Part shown: piece by piece, positions 24,302-33,403 of the stretch
Numbering within the stretch: position 1 is the first letter of the stretch
Layout of the letters: each line of letters opens with the position of its first letter
Assembly: GCF_020510565.1 (NCBI RefSeq)
Contig: NZ_CP075189.1
Location: forward strand, 2,340,501-2,404,500
Reading direction: 5' to 3'
DNA length: 64,000 bases
DNA from: Ferribacterium limneticum
GTDB lineage: Bacteria; Pseudomonadota; Gammaproteobacteria; Burkholderiales; Rhodocyclaceae
Notes under the pieces: generated by a model
The model's database searches: none
What the model was told of the DNA's origin: nothing
The model's input: the letters and a program-made list of their open reading frames with translations, nothing else
Translations under genes and position numbers: made by a program

Positions 24302-25558
24302 TCAAATGATCATCAGCCCGGCCACCATGCCAGCGCCGATGGCGAACAGGCCGGGCAGGGCGTGACGGGCCAGCTTGCCGCCGCCGATGCTGAGGACCAG
24401 CCCGATCTTGAAGACCAGGTTGGCGAGCAGGGCCAGCGTGACGGCAATGACGGCATCGCCGCTGACCACCTTGTCGAGGTTGAACATGCGCAAGGTGGAC
24501 AGGACGCTGGCGTCGGCATCGGTCAGGCCTGACACCAGCGCCACGATGTACAGGCCGCTGCTGCCGGCAATGTCCTGCAGCCAGGCCGAGGCGAGGACCA
24601 CGACGGCGTAGAGCAGACCGAAGGAAACGGCGGTACGCATTTCGGTCGGGTTCTTGACTTCCGGCATCGGCAAGTCTCCGGCGTCGCTGAGTACCTTCCA
24701 GCGATACAGCGCCATTGCCACGCCGGGGACGATGCCGCACGCGAAAACGATGGCGATCTGGGTTGCCAGGCTGGGCGCGACGACGCTGGCGACCAGCCAC
24801 AAACGGATCATGACCATGACGTTGGCGATCAGGATGACGATGGCCGACATGTGGATGAGGTCGGCATGGTCGCGGGCGTGGCGGGAAAACATCATGGTCG
24901 TTGCGGTCGACGAGGCCAGACCGCCGAAAATGCCGAGCAGCGCCGCGCCGTGGCGGGCGCCGACGATGCGCAGGGCGAGGTAGCCGGACAGGGCGAGGCC
25001 AGAGATCAGCACAACCATGTACCAGACCTGGCGCGGGTTGATGGCGTTGTACGGCCCGAAATCCTCGCTCGGCAGAATGGGCAGGATGACCAGCGAGAGG
25101 ACGGCGAATTGCAGGATGGAGTTGATGTCCTTGGGTGTCGTCCGTTCGCTGAACTGGCGCAGTTCGGCCTTGAAGTAGAGCAGCACGGTGGTCGTGATGG
25201 CGAGCATGACGGCCAGCGTCGAGTAGCCGAACCAGACGGCGGCACCCAGGCCATAGGTGACGATGATGGCCGCCTCGGAGGTGAAGCCGCGATATTGCTC
25301 TTCCTGCTGGGCGGAAAAATTCGAGGCGACCATGCTCCCCGAGATGACGAGCAACCCGGTCACCAGCAACCAGGGACCGCCGGTTTTTTCGCCGAGCAGC
25401 GCAAACAGGCAGCCGAGCATGGCGACCAGGGCAAAGGTGCGCAGGCCGGCCGCGGCGTCCGGGCGCCGTTCGCGCTCCATGCCGATGAGCAGGCCGATGC
25501 CGAGCGCGGTGGCAAAAGCCTCGACGGGGGCAGCCAGTTCCGGGACCACGAAGGTCAT
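24302..25558 (-). CDS. MgtC/DUF4010 family membrane protein
   Basis: A 418-residue polytopic membrane protein. The N-terminal third is MgtC/SapB-like (GIGLLIGMERERRP, AGLRTFALVAMLG). The rest is the DUF4010 domain with about eight helices, including SGLTDADASVLS near the C-terminus. The combined family is widespread but uncharacterised; magnesium or other ion transport is often suggested. It heads the operon leading into AmmeMemoRadiSam, with a 10-base gap, and diverges from ispD across only 41 bp. Confidence 0.85.
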   Translation of the reverse strand: MTFVVPELAAPVEAFATALGIGLLIGMERERRPDAAAGLRTFALVAMLGCLFALLGEKTGGPWLLVTGLLVISGSMVASNFSAQQEEQYRGFTSEAAIIVTYGLGAAVWFGYSTLAVMLAITTTVLLYFKAELRQFSERTTPKDINSILQFAVLSLVILPILPSEDFGPYNAINPRQVWYMVVLISGLALSGYLALRIVGARHGAALLGIFGGLASSTATTMMFSRHARDHADLIHMSAIVILIANVMVMIRLWLVASVVAPSLATQIAIVFACGIVPGVAMALYRWKVLSDAGDLPMPEVKNPTEMRTAVSFGLLYAVVVLASAWLQDIAGSSGLYIVALVSGLTDADASVLSTLRMFNLDKVVSGDAVIAVTLALLANLVFKIGLVLSIGGGKLARHALPGLFAIGAGMVAGLMII

Positions 25559-25599
25559 ACGAATCCTCTTTTACGATGGTTCTTAAGTAAAATTAAGCC

Positions 25600-26286
25600 A
25601 TGCCACGCCATTACGCAATCGTTCCCGCTGCCGGCAGCGGTTCCCGCTTCGGAAGCGAGAAGCCGAAGCAGTATCTCGACCTGCTCGGTCGGCCGCTGAT
25701 TTTCCATACCTTGAAGGCCTTGACGGCTTGCCCGGACATCGAACGGGTATGGGTCGTGCTGGCTCCGGATGACCCGTGGTGGCCGCGCTACGATTGGAGT
25801 GAGCTCGGCCCCAAGCTCGAAACCGTGCGCTGCGGCGGCGCGACGCGGGCGGCGAGCGTGAGCAACGGATTGCGGGCGGCGGCGATGGTTGCCGCCGACG
25901 ATGACTGGATCCTCGTGCACGACGCGGCGCGGCCCTGCCTGTCGGCGGCCATGCTCGAGGCGCTGTTCGACGAGTTGGCTGACGATGCGGTTGGCGGCAT
26001 CCTCGCCGTGCCGGTCGCCGACACCATCAAGCGGGCCGATGCCGGGCAGCGCGTTGCTGCCACCGAGCCACGCGACGGTTTGTGGCAGGCACAGACGCCG
26101 CAGATGTTTCGCTACGGTCAACTGGAAAAATCGCTCAAAAATGAAATGGCCGTCACCGACGAAGCCGGTGCCATCGAGGCCATGGGCCTCAAGCCGAAAC
26201 TCGTGCGCGGCGATTCGACCAATCTGAAAGTCACCTATCCGGCCGACCTCGCCTTGGCCGCGATGATCTTGAGAGCACGCAAATGA
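25600..26286 (+). CDS. ispD: 2-C-methyl-D-erythritol 4-phosphate cytidylyltransferase IspD
   Basis: A 228-residue cytidylyltransferase, third step of the MEP isoprenoid pathway. It has the nucleotide-binding [32 protein letters not shown], and the DEAGAIE substrate motif. It ends overlapping ispF by four bases, so the two consecutive pathway enzymes are translationally coupled. The promoter must lie in the AT-rich 41-bp divergent gap. Confidence 0.95.
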   Translation: MPRHYAIVPAAGSGSRFGSEKPKQYLDLLGRPLIFHTLKALTACPDIERVWVVLAPDDPWWPRYDWSELGPKLETVRCGGATRAASVSNGLRAAAMVAADDDWILVHDAARPCLSAAMLEALFDELADDAVGGILAVPVADTIKRADAGQRVAATEPRDGLWQAQTPQMFRYGQLEKSLKNEMAVTDEAGAIEAMGLKPKLVRGDSTNLKVTYPADLALAAMILRARK

Positions 26287-26777
26287 GCACGCCAATCAAT
26301 TTCCGCGTCGGGCAGGGCTACGATGTGCACCAGCTGGTCGAAGGCCGCAAACTGATTCTCGGCGGCGTCGATATACCGCATTCGACCGGCTTGCTTGGCC
26401 ATTCCGACGCCGATGCGCTGCTCCACGCTATTACCGATGCGCTGCTCGGCGCCGTCGCCCTCGGCGACATCGGCCGCCATTTTCCTGATACCGATCCACG
26501 CTACAAGGGCGCCGACAGCCGCGTCCTGCTCCGCGCCGCCGTCGCCCTGCTGGCCGAACGCGGCTGGCGGCCGGTCAATGTCGATGCGACGCTGATTGCC
26601 CAGCAGCCGAAACTCGCCCCGCACGCCGCGGCGATGGTCGCCAACGTCGCCGCCGACCTCGGTATCGCGCCCGACTGCGTCAATATCAAGGGCAAGACCA
26701 ACGAGCGCCTCGGCTACCTCGGCCGCGAGGAAGCCATCGAAGCGCAGGCCATCGCGCTGGTCGAACGTGTTGGCTGA
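26283..26777 (+). CDS. ispF: 2-C-methyl-D-erythritol 2,4-cyclodiphosphate synthase IspF
   Basis: A 164-residue trimeric zinc enzyme of the MEP pathway. It carries the metal-binding GYDVHQL (Asp, His) and [11 protein letters not shown] motifs, GDIGRHFPD, and the C-terminal [13 protein letters not shown]. It overlaps ispD and also the 2'-5' RNA ligase-like gene that follows. Confidence 0.95.
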   Translation: MSTPINFRVGQGYDVHQLVEGRKLILGGVDIPHSTGLLGHSDADALLHAITDALLGAVALGDIGRHFPDTDPRYKGADSRVLLRAAVALLAERGWRPVNVDATLIAQQPKLAPHAAAMVANVAADLGIAPDCVNIKGKTNERLGYLGREEAIEAQAIALVERVG

Positions 26778-27363
26778 GCGGCGAAACCAGAAACAACCCA
26801 AACCGGCCACGGCCAGAGTTTTCTTCGCCCTCTGGCCAGCGCCTGAGGTGGCCGAGCGCCTCGGCACAATCGCCGACAACGCCGCCCTGTCGTTCGGCGG
26901 CCGCGCCACCCGGCGCGACACCATCCACCTGACGCTGGCCTTTCTCGGCAACGTTCCCGAAGCGCGTCTGCCTGAATTGTCGAAGGCCGTCACCAGCCTT
27001 CGCGCCGAGCCATTCGCCATCAACGTGAATCAGCTCGGCTTTTGGGCGCACAACCATTTGCTGTGGGCTGGGTGCAAGGCACCATCGGCTCATCTGGACG
27101 CGCTATCAAGCCAGTTGCGCCAGGCGCTGGCGCGGGCCGGATTCCGGGTCGGGGGCGAAGGCCGGGATTTCGTGCCCCATGTCACGCTGGTCCGCCGCGT
27201 ACCGGAGGTAACTGAGCCGTCGGAAAGCCACCCGCTTCCGTCAATTGAACCCTTCATCTGGTGCAACGAACGTTTCGTGCTGGTTTGTTCGACGCTGTCG
27301 GCGCTCGGCTCGTCCTACCGGATCATCGACGAATTCCCGCTGACGACGGGCCTCAGGGCCTGA
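26767..27363 (+). CDS. thpR: RNA 2',3'-cyclic phosphodiesterase / 2'-5' RNA ligase ThpR
   Basis: About 198 residues with the two H-x-T catalytic motifs of the 2H phosphoesterase family: HLTLAFLG (about residue 57) and HVTLVRR (about residue 138). The N-terminus [16 protein letters not shown] is typical. No ATG is available: the start is GTG 26767 or TTG 26770, both overlapping the ispF stop, so translation is coupled to ispF. The 3' end overlaps the convergent histidine kinase by 11 bases. Confidence 0.85.
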   Translation: MLAERRNQKQPKPATARVFFALWPAPEVAERLGTIADNAALSFGGRATRRDTIHLTLAFLGNVPEARLPELSKAVTSLRAEPFAINVNQLGFWAHNHLLWAGCKAPSAHLDALSSQLRQALARAGFRVGGEGRDFVPHVTLVRRVPEVTEPSESHPLPSIEPFIWCNERFVLVCSTLSALGSSYRIIDEFPLTTGLRA

Positions 27364-28657
27364 TCGGCAGGACCAGGCGAACGAGCAGGCCGCCGCCAGG
27401 ATTGGGCAGCAGATCGAGCCGTCCTTCATGTAGACGGGCGATACGCTCGACGATGGCCAGTCCGAGCCCCGTGCCGGTGGCGTCGGTGCGGGCGTTCTCG
27501 AGCCGGGTGAAGGGGCGTTTCAGGCGTTCGATCTCGTCTGCCGGCACGCCGGGACCGCGATCCTTGATTTCCAGCCAAATTTCCCCGTTGACCGTAGCAG
27601 CCGACAAAGTGATCTCGCCGCCGCCGTATTTGACGGCATTGTCGATCAGGTTGGTTACGGCGCGGGTGATCGCCTTTGGCCGCAGCGTCGTTTCGGGCAG
27701 GGCTTCAATTGCCGTGGTCAGGGCATGGCCAACATAGCGTTGGCGCTCGACAATGCTCGACAGCAGGGCGCCAAGATCGGTCGCCACTGCCGCCTCGCCG
27801 GATTCTGTCCGGGCGTAATCCATGAACTGCGAAATCACCGCTTCCATCTGTTCGATGTCGGCCACCACAGCCTGACGGGCATTGTCGGCGACGCTCATTT
27901 CGGCCTCCAGACGCAACCGGGTGAGCGGGGTGCGCAGGTCGTGCGAGATGCCGGCCAGCACCTCCGATCTATCCTTTTCATGCCGTTCGAGGTCGGCCGC
28001 CATGGTGTTGAAGGCGACGGCCAGACGACTCAGTTCCTCAGCGCCATCCTCCGGCAGCGGCGCCGGCGTCTGGCCGCGGCCGACCGCCTCGGCCGATCTG
28101 GCCATGGCCTTGAGCGGCCGGCTGATGCGCGAGGCGATGAGCCAGGCGACCGCCAGGGCCAGGACTACGGCGAGCAGCCCCCAGGCCAGCCAGTGGCTGG
28201 CGAAATCGCGGGCCGCACGGTCGCGCGGCAGGACCAGCCAGTATTCTTCGTCATCGGCGTCATCGAGGCGGAAGCTGACCCAGAATCCGGAAACCTCGTC
28301 GACGCTGGCGGCAATCCGCGTGTGGTCGCCCAGGCGCGCCGTCAGCTCGCGTTGCAGGAGCCGGAAAAAGCGCGAATCTGGCATGGCCTCGATCTTGTCT
28401 TCCGGTTCGGCCGGCAGCAGGCGGATGCCTTCGCGTGTAGAGAATTCGTTGAACAGCCCGAGACGTTTCGCCGGTGCTGCGGCAAACAGTGAGGCGCGGA
28501 TCAGGTTGACTGCCGAAGCGGCCAGTTGCGCCGTTTCCCGCGCTCGCGGTTCGGCATCGATGTAACGGAACAGGCTGAGCCAGCCCGCCGTGGTCAGCAG
28601 CACGAGCATGGCGAGCAACAGAAAGGTGCGCGCCAGCAGCGTGCGTGGCATCAGCAC
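27353..28657 (-). CDS. Membrane sensor histidine kinase (EnvZ/RisS-like)
   Basis: A 434-residue sensor kinase. It has TM1 near residues 10-28, a periplasmic sensor of about 130 residues, and TM2 near 160-180. HAMP (SRISRPLKAMARSAEAVGRG), HisKA with GISHDLRTPLTRLRLEAEM (phospho-His about residue 240), and HATPase with NLIDNAVKYGGG, DRGPGVP and GTGLGLAIV follow. It follows its response regulator by a few bases; start GTG 28657 or ATG 28651. The ATVNGEIWLEI segment before the G1 box looks like a degenerate copy of the dispersed repeat. Confidence 0.9.
   Translation of the reverse strand: MLMPRTLLARTFLLLAMLVLLTTAGWLSLFRYIDAEPRARETAQLAASAVNLIRASLFAAAPAKRLGLFNEFSTREGIRLLPAEPEDKIEAMPDSRFFRLLQRELTARLGDHTRIAASVDEVSGFWVSFRLDDADDEEYWLVLPRDRAARDFASHWLAWGLLAVVLALAVAWLIASRISRPLKAMARSAEAVGRGQTPAPLPEDGAEELSRLAVAFNTMAADLERHEKDRSEVLAGISHDLRTPLTRLRLEAEMSVADNARQAVVADIEQMEAVISQFMDYARTESGEAAVATDLGALLSSIVERQRYVGHALTTAIEALPETTLRPKAITRAVTNLIDNAVKYGGGEITLSAATVNGEIWLEIKDRGPGVPADEIERLKRPFTRLENARTDATGTGLGLAIVERIARLHEGRLDLLPNPGGGLLVRLVLPIRP
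27565..27597 (-). repeat. Possible degenerate dispersed repeat inside the kinase gene
   Basis: On the minus strand CTACGGTCAACGGGGAAA is followed by TTTGGCTGGAAATC, close to the repeat family with one inserted base. It is in frame and encodes ATVNGEIWLEI just before the DRGPG box. Because kinases commonly have a similar strand there, chance resemblance is possible. Confidence 0.35.
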
Positions 28658-28662
28658 CAGGA

Positions 28663-29391
28663 CTATTCCTTCGCAGCGCCGTCCGGCACGAAGACGTAGC
28701 CGAAGCCCCAGACTGTCTGCAGGTAGCGCGGCTGGGCCGGGTCGGCTTCGATGAGTTTGCGCAGGCGGGAAACCTGGACGTCGATGGCCCGGTCGAAGGG
28801 GCCCTGTTCGCGGCCACGGGCCAGGGTCATGAGCTTGTCGCGCGACAGCGGCTGGCGCGGGTGCTGGAGCAGCACCTTGAGCACGGCGAACTCGCCGGTG
28901 GTCAGGGCTTGCAGCTCATTGTCGCGGGTCAGCGTGCGGGCGGCGAGATCGACTTCGATGTTGCCGAAAGTGATTTTTTCCTGGTCGTCTTCCGGCGCGC
29001 CGGGCGGGCGGCTGCCTTGGCGGCGCAATACGGCGTGGATGCGGGCGAGCAGTTCGCGCGGGTTGAAGGGTTTGGGCAGGTAGTCGTCGGCGCCCATTTC
29101 GAGGCCGACGATGCGGTCGATCTCGTCTCCCTTGGCGGTCAGCATGATGATCGGCGTGCGGTCGCCCTGGCCGCGCAGGCGGCGGCAGATGGTCAGGCCG
29201 TCTTCGCCCGGCATCATGAGGTCGAGGACGATCAGGTGGTAATGTTCGCGGGCGCGCAGCTTGTCCATCTGCTGGCCGTCGGCGGCAGCCTTGACCTCGA
29301 AGCCCTGTTCGCCGAGGTAGCGGGTGAGCAGGTCACGCAGACGGGCGTCGTCGTCGACGACAAGGATGTGTTGGTGTTGTTGTTCGTTCAT
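28663..29391 (-). CDS. OmpR/PhoB-family response regulator
   Basis: A 242-residue OmpR-type regulator. The receiver domain has VVDDDARL, the phospho-acceptor Asp in VLDLMMPGEDG (about residue 57), TAKG and KPF. The C-terminal winged helix has LTTGEFAVLKVLL and VSRLRKLIEADPAQPRYLQTVWGFGYVF. Start at ATG 29391; an apparently longer frame upstream is not coding. It forms a two-component operon with the kinase and lies divergent to an Arg-rich exported protein, a candidate target. Confidence 0.92.
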   Translation of the reverse strand: MNEQQHQHILVVDDDARLRDLLTRYLGEQGFEVKAAADGQQMDKLRAREHYHLIVLDLMMPGEDGLTICRRLRGQGDRTPIIMLTAKGDEIDRIVGLEMGADDYLPKPFNPRELLARIHAVLRRQGSRPPGAPEDDQEKITFGNIEVDLAARTLTRDNELQALTTGEFAVLKVLLQHPRQPLSRDKLMTLARGREQGPFDRAIDVQVSRLRKLIEADPAQPRYLQTVWGFGYVFVPDGAAKE

Positions 29392-29462
29392 GCTGGCAAG
29401 GATAATGGCGGACAGTGAATGGAACGCGGCAAATGGTAACAAGCTTTTGCCGGGGCGGGCCG

Positions 29463-29488
29463 TGAAACATATTCTTACATTTTGAAGC
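29463..29488 (+). promoter_or_regulatory. Possible OmpR-like binding site
   Basis: The stretch TGAAACATA then TTCTTACATTTTGAAGC contains elements like those of enterobacterial OmpR sites (TTACATTTTGAAACA). It lies between the divergent response regulator gene and the exported Arg-rich protein gene, so it could serve autoregulation or target control. This is based on resemblance only. Confidence 0.35.
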
Positions 29489-29550
29489 GTTTGTCGGGCG
29501 CCGCCAGATGGACAATGGTGGCATCTGAAACGCCTGCCGCAATGCCTGCC

Positions 29551-29898
29551 ATGAAACGTCTTTTCGCCCTTTCCCTGTTGCTGCTGAGCCTTCTGGGCTC
29601 GGCCGGTGGCGTCTGGGCGCAGGGTTACTGGCGCGACCTGCCGCCGGATGAGCGGCGCCAGTTGCGTCAGCAGATGCGTGAACACTGGCAGCAGGAACGC
29701 GAAATCCGCCGCGAGGAAGGTGCACCGCGCTGGCGCGATGTGCCGCCGGAAGACCGCCGCCGCTTGCGCGACGACATGCGCGAGCAGCGCGCCTGGCAGG
29801 AGCGTGAGCGAGGAAGCTGGGCCGAACAGCGCGAGCAACGCGGCTGGGGTGAGCAACGTGAACGTCGGGGTGACGGCCGGGGCTGGCGCCGAGATTGA
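29551..29898 (+). CDS. Exported Arg/Glu-rich small protein (DUF3106-like)
   Basis: A 115-residue protein with a signal peptide (MKRLFALSLLLLSLLGSAGGVWAQ). A highly charged part follows with two matching segments, YWRDLPPDERRQLRQQMREH and RWRDVPPEDRRRLRDDMREQ, then an Arg/Glu/Trp-rich tail. This W-x-x-L/V-PPxxRxxLRxxM pattern resembles DUF3106-type periplasmic proteins and, distantly, Spy/CpxP-like helical proteins. Start at ATG 29551. Divergent to the OmpR-type regulator. Confidence 0.7.
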   Translation: MKRLFALSLLLLSLLGSAGGVWAQGYWRDLPPDERRQLRQQMREHWQQEREIRREEGAPRWRDVPPEDRRRLRDDMREQRAWQERERGSWAEQREQRGWGEQRERRGDGRGWRRD

Positions 29899-29936
29899 AT
29901 CCCGACTGGGCTGCGCCTCCGGTAAAATGCCGGCCC

Positions 29937-30626
29937 ATGCTGATCCTCGCACTCGAAACTTCAACTGAACTTGGCTCCTGCGCCCTCTGGCGCGATGGCG
30001 TGGTAGCCGAACGTATCTGTCCGGCGGGGAAATCTCATTCCGAAACGCTGTTGCCGCTGGTCCGCGAACTGCTGGCCGAAGCCGGCGTCAAGGTCGGACA
30101 ACTCGATGCAATTGCTTTCGGTGTCGGTCCCGGCGCCTTTACCGGTTTGCGCGTTGCCTGTGGCGCAGCGCAGGGTCTGGCGGTGGCTGCCAACCTGCCG
30201 CTGATTCCGGTGACCAGTCTTGAAACGCTGGCCGCGCAGGCCGGCGGCCAGCGCGTCCTGGCCCTGCTCGATGCGCGCATGGGCGAGGTCTATTCGGGCT
30301 GCTATCAACTGATCGACGGCGCATACGTTCTGCAGGGCGATATTCGTGTATCGGCGCCGGATGCGGTCGCGTTGCCTACCGAGCCAGGCTGGATCGCCTG
30401 CGGCAATGCCATCGCTGCCTATCCGGTTTTGGCTGAGCGCCTGAGCGTCGCCGGCATCGCCGTGCAAGTGGATGTCTTGCCGACTGCCACCACCGTGGTA
30501 CGTCTGGCGGCACCACGCGCCGCTCGTGGTGAAGGCATCGATGCCGCGCTGGCCGCACCACTTTACATCCGTGACAAAGTGGCCAAAACGGTGGCCGAAC
30601 GCCTCAGTGAAGGCGGGCGGGCTTGA
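29937..30626 (+). CDS. tsaB: tRNA t6A biosynthesis protein TsaB
   Basis: A 229-residue ASKHA-fold protein, partner of TsaD/TsaE in making threonylcarbamoyladenosine in tRNA. The N-terminus MLILALETSTELGSCALWRDG, the motif GVGPGAFTGLRVACGAAQGLA and LLDARMGEVY are diagnostic. Start ATG 29937. It overlaps rimI by four bases. Confidence 0.93.
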   Translation: MLILALETSTELGSCALWRDGVVAERICPAGKSHSETLLPLVRELLAEAGVKVGQLDAIAFGVGPGAFTGLRVACGAAQGLAVAANLPLIPVTSLETLAAQAGGQRVLALLDARMGEVYSGCYQLIDGAYVLQGDIRVSAPDAVALPTEPGWIACGNAIAAYPVLAERLSVAGIAVQVDVLPTATTVVRLAAPRAARGEGIDAALAAPLYIRDKVAKTVAERLSEGGRA

Positions 30627-31084
30627 GCGCCTTGAGCATTCCGGCCGAGTTTTTCCCGATGAACGAGCGCGACCTTGATGCGGTGGCGGCGCTCGAAGCT
30701 ACCCTGCAGACTTTTCCGTGGTCGCGTGGCAATTTCGCCGATTCGTTGACGGCCGGCTATAGCGTCTGGGTGTTGCGCGTGGGCGGCGAGTTGATCGGTT
30801 TTTCGGTGGTCATGCGCGTTATCGACGAGGCGCATCTGCTGACCATAGGCGTCTGCAAGCGTTACCAGGGACAGGGCTACGGTGCGCGGATGCTGCGCCA
30901 CGCCATGGAGTGCGCCCGGCTCGGTGGCGCCAGCAAGCTGTTTCTCGAAGTCCGGCCGTCCAACGAGCGGGCCGTCGAACTTTATCGCCACTTCGGATTC
31001 CACCAGATCGGCCTGCGCAAAGGCTATTATCCGGCGGTGATCGGGCGCGAGGATGCGCTGGTTTTTGATAAGGAATTGGCATGA
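30623..31084 (+). CDS. rimI: Ribosomal protein alanine N-acetyltransferase RimI
   Basis: A 153-residue GNAT acetyltransferase that modifies ribosomal protein S18. Acetyl-CoA motif: CKRYQGQGYGARMLRHAME (Q/R-x-x-G-x-G/A), followed by LEVRPSNERAVELYRHFGF. The start is TTG 30623, overlapping the tsaB stop; ATG 30659 would remove the conserved first strand. tsaB-rimI pairing is common. Confidence 0.88.
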   Translation: MSALSIPAEFFPMNERDLDAVAALEATLQTFPWSRGNFADSLTAGYSVWVLRVGGELIGFSVVMRVIDEAHLLTIGVCKRYQGQGYGARMLRHAMECARLGGASKLFLEVRPSNERAVELYRHFGFHQIGLRKGYYPAVIGREDALVFDKELA

Positions 31085-31884
31085 GCCTGAGCCGCGAGCA
31101 GATGCTGGTCGAGATGGGCATTACGCCGATCTGGGTGTTGCGCGATAACGAGCCAAGCGCACCGGCCGTTGAGGAGTACGAGGCGGTCGCGGCCGAGCCG
31201 GAAGCCCGTGTGCCGACGCCAGAAAAAGCAACTGCGATCGTTCAAGAGCCCGCCCCGGTAGCCAGGCCAGCGCCCGCTGCGGCACTGCGCCCGATGACGC
31301 CGGTCGATAACCTGAACTGGCCTGAATTGGCCAAGCAGGTCGCCGAATGTCGTGCCTGCCCATTGTGCGAGCAGCGCAAGCAGGCCGTGCTTGGCGTTGG
31401 CGATCTGAATCCGGACTGGCTGTTCATCGGCGAAGGGCCGGGCGCCGAGGAGGACGTCAAGGGCGAACCTTTTGTCGGTCAGGCCGGCAAGCTGCTCGAC
31501 GCCATGCTCGCCTCGCTCGATATTGCGCGCGGCAACCGGGTTTATATCGCCAACGCGGTCAAGTGCCGGCCGCCCGGCAACCGGACGCCGGAAGCGGCCG
31601 AAATGGCCGCCTGCTGGCCCTACCTGGAACGGCAGATCGCGCTGCTCAAGCCGAAGATCATCGTCCTGCTCGGCAAGGCGGCCGTCCATGCGGTGCTGCA
31701 CGATGACAAGTCGCTGGCCTCGCTGCGCGGCAAGCGTTACGAATACGCGGGGATTCCGCTGGTGGTGACCTATCACCCGGCCTATCTGCTGCGCAATTTG
31801 CCGGACAAGGCGAAGGCCTGGGAAGACTTGCTCTTCGCCCGTCGTCTGCTGCGCGAAGCCTCGGCACCCGAACTGCCGTTCTAG
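31081..31884 (+). CDS. Uracil-DNA glycosylase, family 4 (Fe-S type)
   Basis: A 267-residue enzyme that removes uracil from DNA. The catalytic core starts near residue 80, with Fe-S cysteines beginning CRACPLCEQRKQAVLG, the active-site GEGPGAEEDVKGEPFVGQAG, KCRPPGNRTP with the third Cys, and VTYHPAYLLR. An N-terminal Pro/Ala/Glu-rich linker of about 70 residues (residues 20-75) links a short helix to the core. That type of tail in family 4 enzymes has been likened to a DnaQ/phage polymerase-derived tether. Overlaps rimI by four bases. Confidence 0.9.
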   Translation: MSLSREQMLVEMGITPIWVLRDNEPSAPAVEEYEAVAAEPEARVPTPEKATAIVQEPAPVARPAPAAALRPMTPVDNLNWPELAKQVAECRACPLCEQRKQAVLGVGDLNPDWLFIGEGPGAEEDVKGEPFVGQAGKLLDAMLASLDIARGNRVYIANAVKCRPPGNRTPEAAEMAACWPYLERQIALLKPKIIVLLGKAAVHAVLHDDKSLASLRGKRYEYAGIPLVVTYHPAYLLRNLPDKAKAWEDLLFARRLLREASAPELPF

Positions 31885-31897
31885 GCGCCTACAGCAG

Positions 31898-31933
31898 ATT
31901 TCATTTTTGGCTGTTTTTCCCGGTTGACCGTGG
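31898..31933 (-). repeat. Dispersed 35-bp repeat, copy 3
   Basis: Minus strand: CCACGGTCAACCGGGAAAAA then CAGCCAAAAATGAAAT. It lies in the 61-bp gap between the convergent udg and lplT genes. One G is inserted in the left block. Confidence 0.8.
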
Positions 31934-31945
31934 GAACGGCGGACC

Positions 31946-33301
31946 TCAGTGGTGTGACGAGTCGTCCAGATGCTGGACGTCGTCCTGCTGCGCTTGGTTG
32001 GCGAGGTGGCGCTGGCGGATCATATACATGAGCCCGCTGACGAACAGCCCGAACAGCGTGACGACCCAGTAGATCGACAGGTCCATCTTGACCATGAGGT
32101 AGTACAGCCCCGTCATGATCAGGATGGAGATGTTTTCGTTGAAATTCTGCACGGCGATCGAGTGGCCGGCGCCCATCAGGATGTGGCCGCGGTGCTGGAG
32201 CAGGGCGTTCATCGGCACGACGAAGAAGCCGGACAGGCCGCCGATCAGGATGAGCAGCGGCACGGCCAGCCATATTTCATGAACGAAGTTCATGATGAGC
32301 ACGATGAGGCCCATGGCGATGCCGAGCGGGATGACCCGGACCGACTTGCGCAGGGTGATGAACTTGGCGGCCATGATGGCGCCGACCGCGACGCCGACGG
32401 CGACCACGCCCTGGAGCATCGAGGCTTTGGACAGACCGAGGCCCAGCGCGGTTTCCGACCATTTGATGACGATGAATTGCAGCGTTGCACCGGCGCCCCA
32501 GAACAGCGTGGTGACAGCCAGCGAAATCTGGCCGAGGCGGTCGCGCCAGAGCAGCGTCAGGCAGTGATTGAATTCGTGGATCAGGAAGATCGGATTCTTC
32601 TTGAGCGCCTTGTGGTCGACGCCGGTGTCGGGAATGTACAGATTGAAGACGGCAGCGAGGATGTAGAGCACGGCGACGACCGAGAGGGCCATTTCGCCGA
32701 TGCTGTCGACCCCGGTGTCGATCACCGGGAAGTCGAAAGCCAGCAGGTGCTGGGCGATCTCCGGGCGGATCAGGGTGCCGCCGATGACGACGCCGAGGAT
32801 GATGGCGCCGACGGTCAGGCCTTCGATCCAGCCGTTGGCGACGACGAGCAGGCGGTGCGGCAGGTATTCGGTCAGGATGCCGTACTTGGCCGGCGAGTAG
32901 GCAGCGGCGCCGAGGCCGACGACGGCGTAGGCGAGTAGCGGATGGGCGCCGAAGAACATCATGCTGCAGCCGATGATCTTGATACCGTTGCTGATCAGCA
33001 TGACCCGGCCCTTGGGCATCGAATCGGCGAAGGCGCCGACGAAGGCGGCGAGGACTACATAGGAAACGGTGAAGAAGGTCTTGAGGAGCGGTTCGTACTC
33101 TGACGGCGCCTGCATCTCGCGCAGCGCGGCGATGGCGGCAATGAGCAGGGCGTTGTCGGCCAGCGCGGAAAAAAACTGCGCGGCCATGATGATGTAGAAG
33201 CCGAACGGCACGAAATATTTGTCTCTTATATGACTTTGGGCGAGGTTTATACCACGCTCAGGATTCGGCGCAAGGCTTGCGCGATCGTCGCCGTTATGCA
33301 T
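31946..33301 (-). CDS. lplT: Lysophospholipid transporter LplT
   Basis: An MFS-type transporter of about 451 residues with 12 predicted helices. The signature AAQFFSALADNALLIAA is characteristic of LplT, which moves lysophosphatidylethanolamine across the inner membrane. GAAAYSPAKYGILTEYLP and LIGGLSGFFVVPMNALLQHRG also fit. In E. coli it is partnered with Aas; no acyltransferase is adjacent here. I chose ATG 33301; the frame extends to 33331, and the true start may be even later since residues before HIRDKYFVPFGF look unconserved. Confidence 0.85.
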   Translation of the reverse strand: MHNGDDRASLAPNPERGINLAQSHIRDKYFVPFGFYIIMAAQFFSALADNALLIAAIAALREMQAPSEYEPLLKTFFTVSYVVLAAFVGAFADSMPKGRVMLISNGIKIIGCSMMFFGAHPLLAYAVVGLGAAAYSPAKYGILTEYLPHRLLVVANGWIEGLTVGAIILGVVIGGTLIRPEIAQHLLAFDFPVIDTGVDSIGEMALSVVAVLYILAAVFNLYIPDTGVDHKALKKNPIFLIHEFNHCLTLLWRDRLGQISLAVTTLFWGAGATLQFIVIKWSETALGLGLSKASMLQGVVAVGVAVGAIMAAKFITLRKSVRVIPLGIAMGLIVLIMNFVHEIWLAVPLLILIGGLSGFFVVPMNALLQHRGHILMGAGHSIAVQNFNENISILIMTGLYYLMVKMDLSIYWVVTLFGLFVSGLMYMIRQRHLANQAQQDDVQHLDDSSHH

Positions 33302-33403
33302 CGTTGCGCCAGCCCGGGTCAAATCAATCAAGCGTATGGAGCGCCGGTTAAGGCTTGATGACAGTCGGTCAATGTCGAACGTGCGGCGGCTATTTCGACA
33401 CCT

